Notes: generated by a model not told the origin, from the letters alone. Positions 53,104 through 62,180 are shown, counted from the first letter of the stretch. The stretch: 64,000 bases of DNA from Bradyrhizobium sp. SSBR45G (GCF_030159255.1 NZ_BSCT01000001.1:62001-126000), one strand, 5' to 3'. Numbers and translations: made by a program.

Positions 53104-53506
53104 CCGCGTGTCTCAATCATCCACATGTCTGCCCGCTGACCAGCGGATCACCGGGCCACTCTCCCGCATCCGGGAGCCGGTGCAGCTGCATCGAAGGAAC
53201 TGATGATATGTCGCAGGGCGCGCCTCCTTGTTCGAATTTTCTGGCGCGTTCGAGAGCGGCCGGTGCAAACGGAAGCGGGAGCGTGACTGCCTTGCGCGGT
53301 TTGCGCGGTCCATGGGTCCATCAACGGAGATCAGTGATGCCTGCCTTCGGCGTCGCGATGCAGAATCAGGAGCTGATTGATATTGGACCGGAACGTGCAA
53401 TACATCTGCACGCCGCGGGGCACATTGTTGAAAATTCGTCGAAATTCAGTCAGCAGCGTGGCGCATCAGTCACAGAACAAACAACAACAAGGCGAGCAAA
53501 TAAGAC
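53104..53506. other. Gap upstream of hybrid kinase 2
   Basis: No gene is supported. The plus strand at about 53470-53500 is a loose caacaacaa tract. The start of kinase 2 lies at the left edge, so its promoter is expected near 53110-53220, but no strong consensus is seen. Confidence 0.4.
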
Positions 53507-53540
53507 GAGAGGCGGCGAGGGAGATACCTCGCCGCCTCTC
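53507..53540 (-). terminator. Strong hairpin terminator after the BA14K gene
   Basis: gagaggcggcgagg and cctcgccgcctctc form a perfect 14-bp stem with loop gagata. Read on the minus strand it is followed by a T-rich tctTattt sequence. It lies 46 bases past the BA14K stop. Confidence 0.8.
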
Positions 53541-53586
53541 AGGTCAGCTCATCGACGTCTCAGCACGAACTGAGCTGCACGTGTTT

Positions 53587-54300
53587 TTACGGGCAGGGAT
53601 GCCGAAGTCCGTCATAGCCCAGATAGGTACCTGACGCTGGATCGTAGGAGCGGTAGCGACGTGCGCAGTAGCTCGGGTCGACGCCTTCGGTGCCGATGAC
53701 GGCGACCGGCGCGGAGTCATCATAATAGGAATCGTCCGTGTAGTAGTCCGAGCCGTAGTAGTACGGATCATTGGCGTAGGCATACGAGCTGCCGACGCCG
53801 CCGATGAATGCGCCAGCGGCAACACCGGGCCAGAAGCCGCCGCCGCGGTTCCATCCGCCGCCACGCCAGCCGTCACGCCCGCCGCCATTCCAGTTGCCGC
53901 GGTTCCAGCCGCCGCCGGGATTGGCCGCGACCTGGCCGCCGCTCGGTCCGCGGCCGCCGAAGACGGCCCCGCCGCCACGCCCCGGGTTGCCGGCAAAGCC
54001 GCCAGCGCCCGGGCCACCCGCGAATCCACCGCGGCCGGGGCCACCGGCGAATGCGCCGCGACCACCACCGCCGCCGCCACCGATGGCTGCACCACCGCGA
54101 CCGCCGCCCATGGCACCGCCACCGCCCATAGCAGCTCCGCCGCCGCCACCACCACCACCACCGATGGCAGCACCGCCACCGCCGGGACCGCCGCCACGGC
54201 CGCCGCCGCCTGGGCCTTGCGCAAAGCTCGTCGTTGCCGCTGCAAGCGGCAGAAGCAGCGCCACGGCAGCGGCGGCGCTCAGTGTTTTCAGTCTGGTCAT
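53587..54300 (-). CDS. Gly-rich exported BA14K-family protein (237 aa)
   Basis: The signal peptide (TLSAAAAVALLLPLAAATTS to FAQ) precedes a Gly/Ala-rich region of about 110 residues (GGGGRGGGPGGGG and GGFAGGPG repeats). Near the C-terminus the BA14K pattern is complete: SYCARRYRSYDPASGTYLGY, then DGLRHPCP. BA14K was identified as an immunoreactive, lectin-like protein of Brucella, and related proteins occur throughout Rhizobiales. A Tyr/Asp-rich segment (YYYGSDYYTDDSYYDD) links the two. The start at 54300 is chosen because it gives the signal peptide directly. Low-complexity DNA here keeps other frames open, which is an artefact. Confidence 0.85.
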   Translation of the reverse strand: MTRLKTLSAAAAVALLLPLAAATTSFAQGPGGGGRGGGPGGGGAAIGGGGGGGGGAAMGGGGAMGGGRGGAAIGGGGGGGRGAFAGGPGRGGFAGGPGAGGFAGNPGRGGGAVFGGRGPSGGQVAANPGGGWNRGNWNGGGRDGWRGGGWNRGGGFWPGVAAGAFIGGVGSSYAYANDPYYYGSDYYTDDSYYDDSAPVAVIGTEGVDPSYCARRYRSYDPASGTYLGYDGLRHPCP

Positions 54301-54480
54301 CGATGTGACTCCATGAGGGGAAAGTGATCTAACCGCAGGCGAGAGCGGTCGTTCCCTGCGGCGGACCGATGCGCGGCGAGAACGCAGTCGTTCGTCCCCC
54401 GCGGGCTGTAGCGGAACACTGGACAAGTCGCGGACGGGGTGGCATCAGGGCATGACCTTCACAGATCCGGCCCTCAGCGC

Positions 54481-54891
54481 ATGAAACAGTTCTTTCTCAA
54501 GCTCTTCACGTGGTGGAACGGCCAGACCTTCGGCACCCAGCTGTGGACCTGGCGTTTCGGCGAGCTGGTGGGGCAGGACGCGCAGGGCAACCGCTATTAC
54601 CGGACGGCCGGTGGCAAGATCGATCCGGTGCTGCATTTCGAGCGCCGCTGGGTGATTTATAACGGCCTGGCCGAGGCCAGCCGCATTCCGCCGGACTGGC
54701 ACGGCTGGATCCATCACACCGTCGACGTGCCGCCGACGCAGGACGGCTACAAGCCGCGCGAGTGGGAAAAGCCGCACCTGCCCAACCTGACCGGCACGCC
54801 GCTCGCCTATCGTCCGGCCGGCTCGACCTTGGCCAGCGGCCGCCGTCCGAAGGCCACCGGCGATTATCAGCCCTGGACGCCCGGCAGCTGA
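54481..54891 (+). CDS. NADH:ubiquinone oxidoreductase NDUFA12-type accessory subunit (136 aa)
   Basis: Matches the NDUFA12/B17.2 pattern: QTFGTQLWTWRFGELVGQD, NRYYRTAGGKIDPVL, RRWVIYNGLAEASRIPPDWHGWIHH and a C-terminal PYKPREWEKPHLPNLTGTPLAY-like stretch (here YKPREWEKPHLPNLTG). In alphaproteobacteria this protein is an accessory subunit of respiratory complex I, placed far from the main nuo operon. The start at 54481 (MKQFFLKLFTWW) is preferred over an in-frame start at 54439. A bidirectional terminator follows. Confidence 0.92.
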   Translation: MKQFFLKLFTWWNGQTFGTQLWTWRFGELVGQDAQGNRYYRTAGGKIDPVLHFERRWVIYNGLAEASRIPPDWHGWIHHTVDVPPTQDGYKPREWEKPHLPNLTGTPLAYRPAGSTLASGRRPKATGDYQPWTPGS

Positions 54892-54917
54892 TTCGGTCTG
54901 TTGGGATCAATGTATCA

Positions 54918-54951
54918 AAAGAGGCCGCCCGGAGTTCCGGGCGGCCTCTTT
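54918..54951. terminator. Bidirectional Rho-independent terminator
   Basis: aaagaggccgcccgg and ccgggcggcctcttt form a 15-bp perfect stem with loop agtt, with A before and T after. It ends both the NDUFA12 gene and the convergent DJ-1/PfpI gene. Confidence 0.92.
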
Positions 54952-54974
54952 GATTTCAGGGACCTGAGCGAGCG

Positions 54975-55673
54975 CTACGTTCCGCTCCGCCCGAGAGCTG
55001 CCGCAGCGCGCTCGGCCGCCGCGATGCGCCGCGTCCGGGACGGTGCGATGCGCTCCAGCATGCGTGACAGCACCTCGGGTGGCGCCGTGTCAGGCGAGCC
55101 GGACGTGAACGGCGGCGCCGGGTTGTATTCGAGCCGGAGCTGGATCGCTTCGGCGGTCTGGCGGTCCACCAGCTGCGACACCAGGGTCAGCGCGAAATCG
55201 ATGCCGGCGGTGACGCCACCGCCGGTCACGCGGTTGCGATCGATGCAGACGCGTTCGGTGCTCACGGTCGCGCCGAACAGCGGCAGGCACTCGCGCGCAC
55301 TCCAATGGGTGGCGGCGCGATAGCCGTCGAGCAGACCAGCAGCGCCAAGCGCGAGCGAGCCGGTGCACACCGAGGTGACGTACTTGGCGCCCTCGGCCTG
55401 GCGGCGGATGAAGCCGATCACGTCAGCGTCATCGAGGATGGCGTCGACCCCGAAGCCGCCGGGAATGCAGATCACGTCGGCCTGTGGGCAGTCGGCGAAG
55501 GTCGTGGTCGGCAGCAGCGTGAGAACCGAGTCCGTCGGAACAGGCTCGATTCGCTTCCAGGCCAGATGCAGCGTGGCGCCGGGCACGCTGGAAAACACCT
55601 GGACCGGGCCGGTGAGATCGAGCTGGGTGACCTGGGGGAACAGCACGAGAGCGATGGAAAGCGGTGCGGCCAT
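54975..55673 (-). CDS. DJ-1/PfpI-family protein, isonitrile hydratase-like (232 aa)
   Basis: The fold begins LSIALVLFPQVTQLDLTGPV and has the nucleophile elbow in VTSVCTGSLALGAAGLLDGY, where the Cys and neighbouring residues form the active site, with acidic Asp in QLDLTGP. The closest recognised relatives are isonitrile hydratase (InhA) and ThiJ-like enzymes. There is no HTH domain. The start at 55673 (MAAPLSIALV) is taken from domain conservation; longer starts at 55721 or 55733 exist without a good ribosome site. It is divergent from a GlxA-type regulator that shares the same fold, and probably its target. Confidence 0.82.
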   Translation of the reverse strand: MAAPLSIALVLFPQVTQLDLTGPVQVFSSVPGATLHLAWKRIEPVPTDSVLTLLPTTTFADCPQADVICIPGGFGVDAILDDADVIGFIRRQAEGAKYVTSVCTGSLALGAAGLLDGYRAATHWSARECLPLFGATVSTERVCIDRNRVTGGGVTAGIDFALTLVSQLVDRQTAEAIQLRLEYNPAPPFTSGSPDTAPPEVLSRMLERIAPSRTRRIAAAERAAAALGRSGT

Positions 55674-55790
55674 GGGGCGGGTCTCGCGGACGATGACGGG
55701 TTGACGAGCGCCATCCTGCATGGTCCGCTGCATGTCTCATAGGCCAAAGTTCCCTCGATTTCGGACAGGCGGTTCGCGGAGCCTAACAGC

Positions 55791-56729
55791 ATGATCGGCG
55801 TGCTCATCTTTCCGGACTTCCAGCTGCTCGATGCCGCGGGCCCGATCTCCGTGTTCGAGATCGCGGCGCGCTATGCGAGCGCGGCGCCGAAGATCCGGGT
55901 GATCGCGGCCGCGCCCGGGCCCGTGCGCTCCTCATCCGGGGCCGAATTGCTGGCGCGGAAATTCGGTCCCGTCTCGGCGTTCTCGACGCTGCTGATCGCC
56001 GGCGGCGATGGCGTCGAGGCGGCGAGCCGCAATACCTGCACCGTGAATTTCGTTCAGAAGGTCGCGAGCCGCGGCACCCGCATCGCCAGCGTCTGCTCCG
56101 GTGCTTTCGTGCTGGCGGAAGCAGGACTGCTGGACAGGCGGCGCGCGACGACGCACTGGCAGCGCACGCGGCAGTTCCTGCGCACCTATCCAACCGTGAA
56201 GCTGGAGCCGGACGCGATCTATGTCCGCGACGGCCAGATCTGGAGCTCGGCCGGCATCACCGCGGGCATCGATCTGGCGCTCGCGATGGTCGCCGAGGAT
56301 CACGGCGAGGAGATCGCGCAGAAGACCGCGCGCCAGCTGGTGCTGTATCATCGCCGCAGCGGCGGGCAGTCGCAGTTCTCCTCGCTGCTGGAGCTGAAGG
56401 CGCCGAGCGGCCGCTTTGCCGATCTGCTGACCTGGGCGCGCGAACATCTTGAGGCGCCGCTGACCGTCGACGACCTCGCCGAGCGCGCCGGCATGAGCAC
56501 GCGGCATTTCACCCGCGCCTTCGTCGCCGAGACCGGCACGACGCCGTCCAAGGCGATCGAGCGTCTGCGGCTGGAAGTGGCGCGCGACCGCGTGCAGGCC
56601 TCGCACCAGCCGATCGAGCTGGTGGCCGAAGCGACCGGCTTCCGTGACCCCGAGCGGATGCGCCGGGCCTTCATCCGCGCCTTCGGCCAGCCGCCCCAGG
56701 CATTGCGGCGCGCAGCGCGAGCGGGATAG
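55791..56729 (+). CDS. GlxA-family (DJ-1/PfpI + AraC) transcription regulator (312 aa)
   Basis: The N-terminal DJ-1/PfpI domain (about 1-195; LLDAAGPISVFEIAARY, nucleophile-elbow segment SVCSGAFVLAEAGLLD) is joined to a C-terminal AraC HTH (about 215-310; LTVDDLAERAGMSTRHFTRAF and ELVAEATGFRDPERMRRAF). The DJ-1 part probably binds a small effector. Divergent from the isonitrile hydratase-like gene across 117 bases, it most likely controls that enzyme. The start is set by gcctaacagc and the conserved beginning MIGVLIFPDFQLL. Confidence 0.9.
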   Translation: MIGVLIFPDFQLLDAAGPISVFEIAARYASAAPKIRVIAAAPGPVRSSSGAELLARKFGPVSAFSTLLIAGGDGVEAASRNTCTVNFVQKVASRGTRIASVCSGAFVLAEAGLLDRRRATTHWQRTRQFLRTYPTVKLEPDAIYVRDGQIWSSAGITAGIDLALAMVAEDHGEEIAQKTARQLVLYHRRSGGQSQFSSLLELKAPSGRFADLLTWAREHLEAPLTVDDLAERAGMSTRHFTRAFVAETGTTPSKAIERLRLEVARDRVQASHQPIELVAEATGFRDPERMRRAFIRAFGQPPQALRRAARAG

Positions 56730-56767
56730 TCTCGCCAGATCGTCTAGAAGGCCAAAGAGATCGCGTG

Positions 56768-57040
56768 ATGGCCGGCAATTCGATGGGTTTGGGAGTCATC
56801 TTCCCGTCGCCCTATGTGATCGAACTCTCCAAACTGCGTCAGCAGCTCGATGAGGCCCATCTCGCCTGGACGATCGAATGGAAGCGCCAGCAGCAGGCGT
56901 TCGTGATCGAGAACATCCGTTTCGCACACGATCCGCATTGGAATGAGCGCGTGTTCAGCCTCCAAGCGGCGCACGATGGCAAGACCTGGGTCTGGCAGGC
57001 CGTGCGCGTCGTCCTCACCTGCAGTGGATTGTCGGTCTGA
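56768..57040 (+). CDS. Small protein of unknown function (90 aa)
   Basis: Reads MAGNSMGLGVIFPSPYVIEL, then a helical region (KLRQQLDEAHLAWTIEWKRQ) and beta-like segments. It lacks a signal peptide. It begins 38 bases after the GlxA-type stop. The GTG at 56765 directly adjoins the ATG at 56768, so the start is uncertain. No known family. Confidence 0.5.
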   Translation: MAGNSMGLGVIFPSPYVIELSKLRQQLDEAHLAWTIEWKRQQQAFVIENIRFAHDPHWNERVFSLQAAHDGKTWVWQAVRVVLTCSGLSV

Positions 57041-57305
57041 GCTGCGCGGCTGACGCGGGGGCGCAAATTGCGCACAGCTGTCGCCGACCGAACTGATGGC
57101 CGGGGCGACCAGATGTCATGATCCCCGGGCGGAGAGGCCGCGCCTTCGTTTGCGCGGACCATCGGCAGCAGCACTGGCGTCGTGGCGCGCCCGGTGACCG
57201 GCGGTTGATCTGAATCAGCATGCAGGACCTTTGGAGAGGTAGCCTGAATGTGGATTTTGCGGCGCTTGATTTCGTAGCCCTTGAGTCACGTTCCCTGGAG
57301 GGCCC

Positions 57306-58406
57306 TTGGAGCAGGATAAGTTGGAGCAGGACAAGTCGACGGCTGATGGCGCTGAACTTGCGAGCCCGGGCCTCGATCGTCCGTTCTCGCTCGCGGCGTA
57401 TGATCATGTGCCGGACGCACTGCTGGATGTGCCGGCGCCGGAGCTGTGGCGGCATCTGCCGGGGCCGACGTTGTTCAATCTGCCGGGGCGGCAGACCGGT
57501 ACGCTGTTTCTCAGCGTGCTGCTGCATGGCAACGAGGATACCGGCTGGCGCGCCATCCAGACCGTGCTGAAGCGTGCGCGAGGCCGGCCGCTGCCGCGCT
57601 CCATCCTGCTGTTCGTCGGCAACGTCGCCGCGGCGAAGGCAGGAGTCCGCACGCGTCCCGGCCAGCATGACTACAACCGCGCCTGGCCCGGCACTGCAGA
57701 TCCCCGGACGCCGGAAGCGGCGGTCATGCGCGACGTCGTGGCGGTTGCGCAACGCACGGCGCTGTTCGCCAGCATCGACATTCACAACAACACCGGCAAC
57801 AATCCGCACTATGCCTGCGTGAACAGCTGTGACGATGATCACCTGCAGCTCGCACGGCTGTTCGGCCGTACCGTCGTGTATTTCGAGGAGCCGGTTGGCG
57901 TGCAGTCGGCGGCGCTGGCACGGCTATGTCCGGCGATCACCGTCGAATGCGGCAGACCCGGCATCGAGGCGGGCGTCGCGCATGCGGTGGAACTGATCGA
58001 GGCGGCGCTGGCGCTGCAGCACTTTCCCGACCATCCGATCGGTGAGGCCGACATCGATCTCATGCGGACCTTCGCCATCGTCAAGGTGCCGGCGGATGCC
58101 ACCTTGTCCTATGACGGCAGCGACGCGGATTTCCGCTTTCGCCCGGATCTCGATCATCTGAATTTCGCCGAGCTGGAGGCGGGCGTGTCGTTCGGAACGC
58201 ATGCTGGGCGCCGGCTCGATGTGATCGCCGCGGACGATGCCGCGACGGACTATTTCGACTACAGCGATGGCGAGATCCGCCTGGCGCAGGATGCCATCCC
58301 GGCGATGCTGACGTGCGATCCCAATGCCGTCAGGCTGGATTGCCTCGGCTATCTCATGCACCGCATCGGCCGCGATGGCCGGCGGCTGGCGGCAATGAGG
58401 AGGTAG
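57306..58406 (+). CDS. Succinylglutamate desuccinylase/aspartoacylase-like M14 protein (366 aa)
   Basis: Zinc-peptidase-like motifs of the AstE/AspA family: HGNEDTG (His and Glu ligands) in LLHGNEDTGWRA, Arg in NYN-like HDYNRAWPG, His in DIHNNTGN and the catalytic Glu in AITVECGRPG. The fold hydrolyses an N-acyl or amide bond of an amino acid. No ATG is available: it starts with TTG 57306 or 57321, which lie in a perfect-frame tandem of ttggagcagga(t/c)aag, so the true N-terminus is uncertain. It is 6 bases before the ATP-grasp gene and is the likely first gene of the cluster. Confidence 0.88.
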   Translation: MEQDKLEQDKSTADGAELASPGLDRPFSLAAYDHVPDALLDVPAPELWRHLPGPTLFNLPGRQTGTLFLSVLLHGNEDTGWRAIQTVLKRARGRPLPRSILLFVGNVAAAKAGVRTRPGQHDYNRAWPGTADPRTPEAAVMRDVVAVAQRTALFASIDIHNNTGNNPHYACVNSCDDDHLQLARLFGRTVVYFEEPVGVQSAALARLCPAITVECGRPGIEAGVAHAVELIEAALALQHFPDHPIGEADIDLMRTFAIVKVPADATLSYDGSDADFRFRPDLDHLNFAELEAGVSFGTHAGRRLDVIAADDAATDYFDYSDGEIRLAQDAIPAMLTCDPNAVRLDCLGYLMHRIGRDGRRLAAMRR

Positions 58407-58412
58407 CGCGCG

Positions 58413-59960
58413 ATGACCGCCGGGGCGCCCATAGCGCAGGATGGCGTCAGCGCTGCGGAGCGCGCGCGGTTCGACCAGTTGCAGGCGCAGTTCGCGGCCT
58501 CCTACACCGAGCTGTTCGATGATCCCGGCCTGCCGCGCACGGTCGTGATCGTGCCGAGCCTGAGCCTCGATCCCGAGGTGCTCGCCAAGGTCTCGGGTGT
58601 GCACCACTACGAAGAGCGCATGCTGTGCATGCTGCTGCTGCTGCGCATGCCGCGCACGCGCGTGATCTATGTGACGAGCACGGCGGTGCCAGAAACCATC
58701 ATCGACTACTACCTGCATCTCCTGCCGGGCGTGCCGGGCGGCCACGCCCGGGCGCGGTTGACGCTGTTGTCCTGCGACGATTCCTCCGCGGCGCCGCTGA
58801 CGAACAAGATCCTGGCGCGACCGCGCCTGCTCGATCGTCTGCGCGCCGCGCTCGCGCAGGGCGGCCCGGCCCATATGAGCTGCTTCACCGTGACCGGGCT
58901 GGAGCGCCGGCTGGCGCTCGCGCTGGGCCTGCCGATCTATGGCTGCGATCCCTCGCTGCTGCCGTGGGGCTCGAAGAGCGGGTCGCGCCGCATCTTCAAG
59001 GAGGTCGGCATCGATCTGCCGGAGGGGTTCGAGGATCTGTACGATGCCGACATGCTGGCCGATGCATTGTGCGAGCTGAAGTGGCGCAGGCCTGATTTGC
59101 GAAAGGCGGTGGTCAAGCTCAACGAGGGTTTTTCCGGCGAGGGCAACGCGATCGTCGACCTCACCGCGGCCCCGGATGATCACGGCCTGCGGCGATGGCT
59201 GCGCGAGCGGCTGCCGGACATGGCCTTCGAAGCGCGCGGCATGAGCTGGGAGGTGTTCGAGGACAAGCTGCGGATGATGGGCGGTATCGTCGAGGAGTTC
59301 ATTCCGGGGAGCATCAAGCAGTCGCCGTCGGCGCAGCTGCGGATCGACCCGCTCGGCCGGGTCGAGCCGATCTCGACCCACGACCAGGTGCTGGGCGGCC
59401 CGAACGGGCAGATCTTCCTCGGCTGCCGGTTTCCGGCCGATGACGCCTATCGCCTGGATATCCAGGCCCGCGGCGTTGCAGTCGCGGAGGCGCTCGCGCG
59501 CAAGGGCGTGATCGGTCGGCTCGGCGTCGATTTCATCTCGGTCCGCGACGGGCCCGACTGGCGCCACGTCGCCATCGAGATCAATCTGCGCAAGGGCGGC
59601 ACCACGCATCCGTTCCTGATGCTGCAGTTCCTGACCGACGGTCGCTACGAGCCCGGCAGCGGCGAATTCCTCACCCCCGCCGGCCAGCCGCGCTGCTACT
59701 ACGCCTCAGACAATCTCGAGAGCGACGCCTATCTTGGATTGACGCCCGACGACCTCGTCGATATCGCCGTGGTCAACGGCCTGCACTTCCACGCCGCCGC
59801 TGGCGAGGGCGTCGCCTTCCATCTGATCGGCGCGCTGTCGGAGTTCGGCAAGCTCGGCGTGGTCTGCATCGGCCAGAGCCACGCGCGTGCCGCCGAGCTC
59901 TATCGGCGCACGGTGGATATCCTCGATCGGGAACGAAGCACGGCGCGGATTGGCGTGTAG
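58413..59960 (+). CDS. PGM1-like ATP-grasp ligase (515 aa)
   Basis: Related to the pheganomycin peptide ligase PGM1: MSCFTVTGLERRLALALGLP, then IYGCDPSLLPWGSKSGSRR. The ATP-grasp core is seen in KAVVKLNEGFSGEGNAIVDL (ATP-binding Lys and flexible loop), VEEFIPGSI, and GVDFISVRDGPDWRHVAIEI followed by NLRKGGTTHPF, which supplies Mg-binding Glu and Asn. The ligase would join a carboxylate to an amine with ATP hydrolysis. The first 150 residues form an unassigned N-terminal domain. The gene follows the M14 gene by 6 bases, so they are one operon: a pair able to make and break an amide bond. The substrate is unknown. Confidence 0.85.
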   Translation: MTAGAPIAQDGVSAAERARFDQLQAQFAASYTELFDDPGLPRTVVIVPSLSLDPEVLAKVSGVHHYEERMLCMLLLLRMPRTRVIYVTSTAVPETIIDYYLHLLPGVPGGHARARLTLLSCDDSSAAPLTNKILARPRLLDRLRAALAQGGPAHMSCFTVTGLERRLALALGLPIYGCDPSLLPWGSKSGSRRIFKEVGIDLPEGFEDLYDADMLADALCELKWRRPDLRKAVVKLNEGFSGEGNAIVDLTAAPDDHGLRRWLRERLPDMAFEARGMSWEVFEDKLRMMGGIVEEFIPGSIKQSPSAQLRIDPLGRVEPISTHDQVLGGPNGQIFLGCRFPADDAYRLDIQARGVAVAEALARKGVIGRLGVDFISVRDGPDWRHVAIEINLRKGGTTHPFLMLQFLTDGRYEPGSGEFLTPAGQPRCYYASDNLESDAYLGLTPDDLVDIAVVNGLHFHAAAGEGVAFHLIGALSEFGKLGVVCIGQSHARAAELYRRTVDILDRERSTARIGV

Positions 59961-60109
59961 CTCGGGACGGCGTCGCGACCACGTTGCATCATAAGCATCT
60001 GCGCTGCCGTCATCGCCGCGATGTCGCCTCGCGTGTTGGCAAGCGGGGAGGCGGCTCCTATAGTCCGCAACGGCGACCCCATCCACGGACATCTCAGCAG
60101 ACAGGCCTC

Positions 60110-60868
60110 ATGCGCGTCACCATCATTACTGGCAGCGGGGCCGGCATCGGCGCTGCAGTCGCGCGCCGCGTGGCTGCGCCGGGGCAGGCCGTGATGCTGC
60201 ATGGGCAAGGCGCCGATGAGGCCGGTCTGGCGCGTCTTCGGGATGTTGCCGCGGCGTGCCGGGAGGCCGGTGCCGAGGTCGGCTTTCATTGCGGAGACCT
60301 CGCGCAGGCCGGGACCGCGGCGGGTCTGGTCGAGGCGGCCCGCCAGGCCTTCGGCCGCATCGACGCGCTGGTGCATGCCGCGGGCTTTGCCGATCGCCGC
60401 AGCTTTCGCGACCTCTCGCGCGATGGGCTGGAGCGGTCGCTGGCGGTGATGCCCACGGCATTTCATGAACTCGCCAGCGCCGCGCTGCCCGACCTGCTGC
60501 AGAGCGCGCAGGCGCGCGTCGTCGCCATCTCCAGCTTCGTCGCGCATCGCTTCGTGCCGGGTGGTGCGTTTCCCGCATCAGCTGCCGCCAAGGCGGCGCT
60601 GGAGGCGCTGGTGAAATGTCTGGCGATCGAGCTGGCCGCGAGCGGCGGCTCCGCCAATGTCGTCGTGCCCGGCTATACGCGCAAGGACGAGGGGCGGCTC
60701 GGCTCGCTCGATCCGGCGGCCTGGCAGAAGGCGGCCGCGGCCAATCCGCAAGCGCGGCTCGCCGAGCCGGACGACATCGCTGCGGCGGTGACATTCCTGC
60801 TGTCGAGAGAGGCTGGCCACATCACCGGTGCGGTGCTGCCGGTCGATGGCGGCCTGACCCTGATGTAA
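60110..60868 (+). CDS. Short-chain dehydrogenase-like protein lacking catalytic Tyr (252 aa)
   Basis: The NAD(P)-binding motif is TGSGAGIGAAVARRV, with HAAGFADRR at the NNAG position and the catalytic Ser in AISSFVAHRFV. At the YxxxK site the sequence is FPASAAAKAALEAL: Lys is kept while the Tyr position holds Ser. Such proteins can be inactive or have altered chemistry. The C-terminal strand VLPVDGGLTLM is standard. The start at 60110 (MRVTIITGSGAG) is chosen over upstream non-conserved starts. It follows the ligase gene by 149 bases, with a 15-base gap to the oxidase gene. Confidence 0.85.
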   Translation: MRVTIITGSGAGIGAAVARRVAAPGQAVMLHGQGADEAGLARLRDVAAACREAGAEVGFHCGDLAQAGTAAGLVEAARQAFGRIDALVHAAGFADRRSFRDLSRDGLERSLAVMPTAFHELASAALPDLLQSAQARVVAISSFVAHRFVPGGAFPASAAAKAALEALVKCLAIELAASGGSANVVVPGYTRKDEGRLGSLDPAAWQKAAAANPQARLAEPDDIAAAVTFLLSREAGHITGAVLPVDGGLTLM

Positions 60869-60883
60869 GTGGATTCATAGTCG

Positions 60884-62134
60884 ATGCAAAGCCTGCCACA
60901 GACCGCCGACGTGATCGTGCTGGGCGCCGGAATCGTCGGCGTCTCTTCCGCCTACGCGATCCGCGAGCGCGGGCTGTCGGTGGTGCTGGTCGACCGCAAG
61001 GTCCCGGGCGAGGAGACCTCCTACGGCAATGCCGGCATTCTCTCCTCCGGCTCGATCCTGCCGCTCAACAAGCCCTCGTTGTTTTCAGCATTGCCGTCCT
61101 ATCTCGGCAACCGGAATGCGGCACTGCGCTGGAATCCGTCCTGGACGTTGCGCAATATCGAGTGGGTGCTGCGCTTCCTCGCCAATGCCGTGGAGTCCCG
61201 CGTCCGGCCGCGCGCCACCGCGCTGCACGGCCTGATCGGCGCCTCGCTGCAACTGCATCGCGACTGGATCGTCAGGGCGGGCGAGCCGCAGCGCATCCGT
61301 GAGACCGGCTGGCTGAAGGCGTGGCGCAGCGACGCGCTCGCAGCCGCCAAGGCCGAGCAGGCGTTCCTGGCCGAGTATGGCATCAAGAGCGAGCTGCTCG
61401 ACCGCCAGGCGATCTCGGCGCTCGAGCCCAACATGCTGCCGGTCTACAAAGTGGGTCTGCTGCACAGCCAGACGGCGTCGGTCGACTCGCCCGGCAACGT
61501 CACCAAGGCCTATGCGCGGATGTTCGAAGGCGCCGGCGGCATGCTGCGGCAGTCCGAGATCAGGGCGCTGCTGGCCGACGGCGACGGCTGGCGCGTGGTG
61601 CTCGGCGAGGGCGAGATCCGCGCGCGGCACGTGGTGGTCGCGCTCGGGCCGTGGTCGCCGGACATCCTGCGGCCGCTCGGCTACAAGGTGCCGATGGCGT
61701 TCGAGCGCGGCTATCATCAGGAGTTCACACCGAACCCGGTGCGGCAATTGCTGCGGCCGATCCACGATGCCGAGGGCAGCTTCCTGATGACGCCGATGGA
61801 GAATGGCGTGCGCGTCACATCGGGCGTCGAGCTGACCGACCGCGACGCGCCGTCGAACTTCGCCCAGCTCGAGCAGGTCGTGCCGCTGGCGCGCGGCGTG
61901 GTCGAGTTCGGTGACGCCATCGCGCAGCCCTGGCGCGGGGCGCGGCCGACGCTGCCCGACTCGCTGCCGATGATCGGGCCGGCGCCGCGGCATTCCGGCC
62001 TGTGGCTTGCATTCGGCAACCAGCACATCGGCTTAACCACGGGGCCGGCCACGGGGGCTGCGATCGCTGCGATGATCGCAGGCGAGGCGCCGTCATTCGA
62101 CGCCTCGGCGTTCGCTCCGAGCCGGTATCTGTGA
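60884..62134 (+). CDS. FAD-dependent D-amino acid dehydrogenase/oxidase-like protein (416 aa)
   Basis: The N-terminal dinucleotide motif is VIVLGAGIVGVSSAYAIRER. DadA-like features are the segment SYGNAGILSSGSILPLNKPS and the C-terminal GLWLAFGNQHIGLTTGPATG. It would oxidise an amino acid or imino compound with FAD and pass electrons to quinone. The substrate may be the amino acid handled by the adjacent M14 and ATP-grasp proteins and taken up by the ABC permease encoded next. The start at 60884 has no strong ribosome site but gives the correct N-terminus. Confidence 0.88.
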   Translation: MQSLPQTADVIVLGAGIVGVSSAYAIRERGLSVVLVDRKVPGEETSYGNAGILSSGSILPLNKPSLFSALPSYLGNRNAALRWNPSWTLRNIEWVLRFLANAVESRVRPRATALHGLIGASLQLHRDWIVRAGEPQRIRETGWLKAWRSDALAAAKAEQAFLAEYGIKSELLDRQAISALEPNMLPVYKVGLLHSQTASVDSPGNVTKAYARMFEGAGGMLRQSEIRALLADGDGWRVVLGEGEIRARHVVVALGPWSPDILRPLGYKVPMAFERGYHQEFTPNPVRQLLRPIHDAEGSFLMTPMENGVRVTSGVELTDRDAPSNFAQLEQVVPLARGVVEFGDAIAQPWRGARPTLPDSLPMIGPAPRHSGLWLAFGNQHIGLTTGPATGAAIAAMIAGEAPSFDASAFAPSRYL

Positions 62135-62180
62135 GAGGCTGGCACCATCGGCCGCGCCCTCGCGCCAGCTCGGAGCTTCG

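Noticed and set aside
53544..54316. Pro- or Ala-rich frames overlapping the BA14K gene
   Set aside because: They arise from the low-complexity Gly codons read in other frames.
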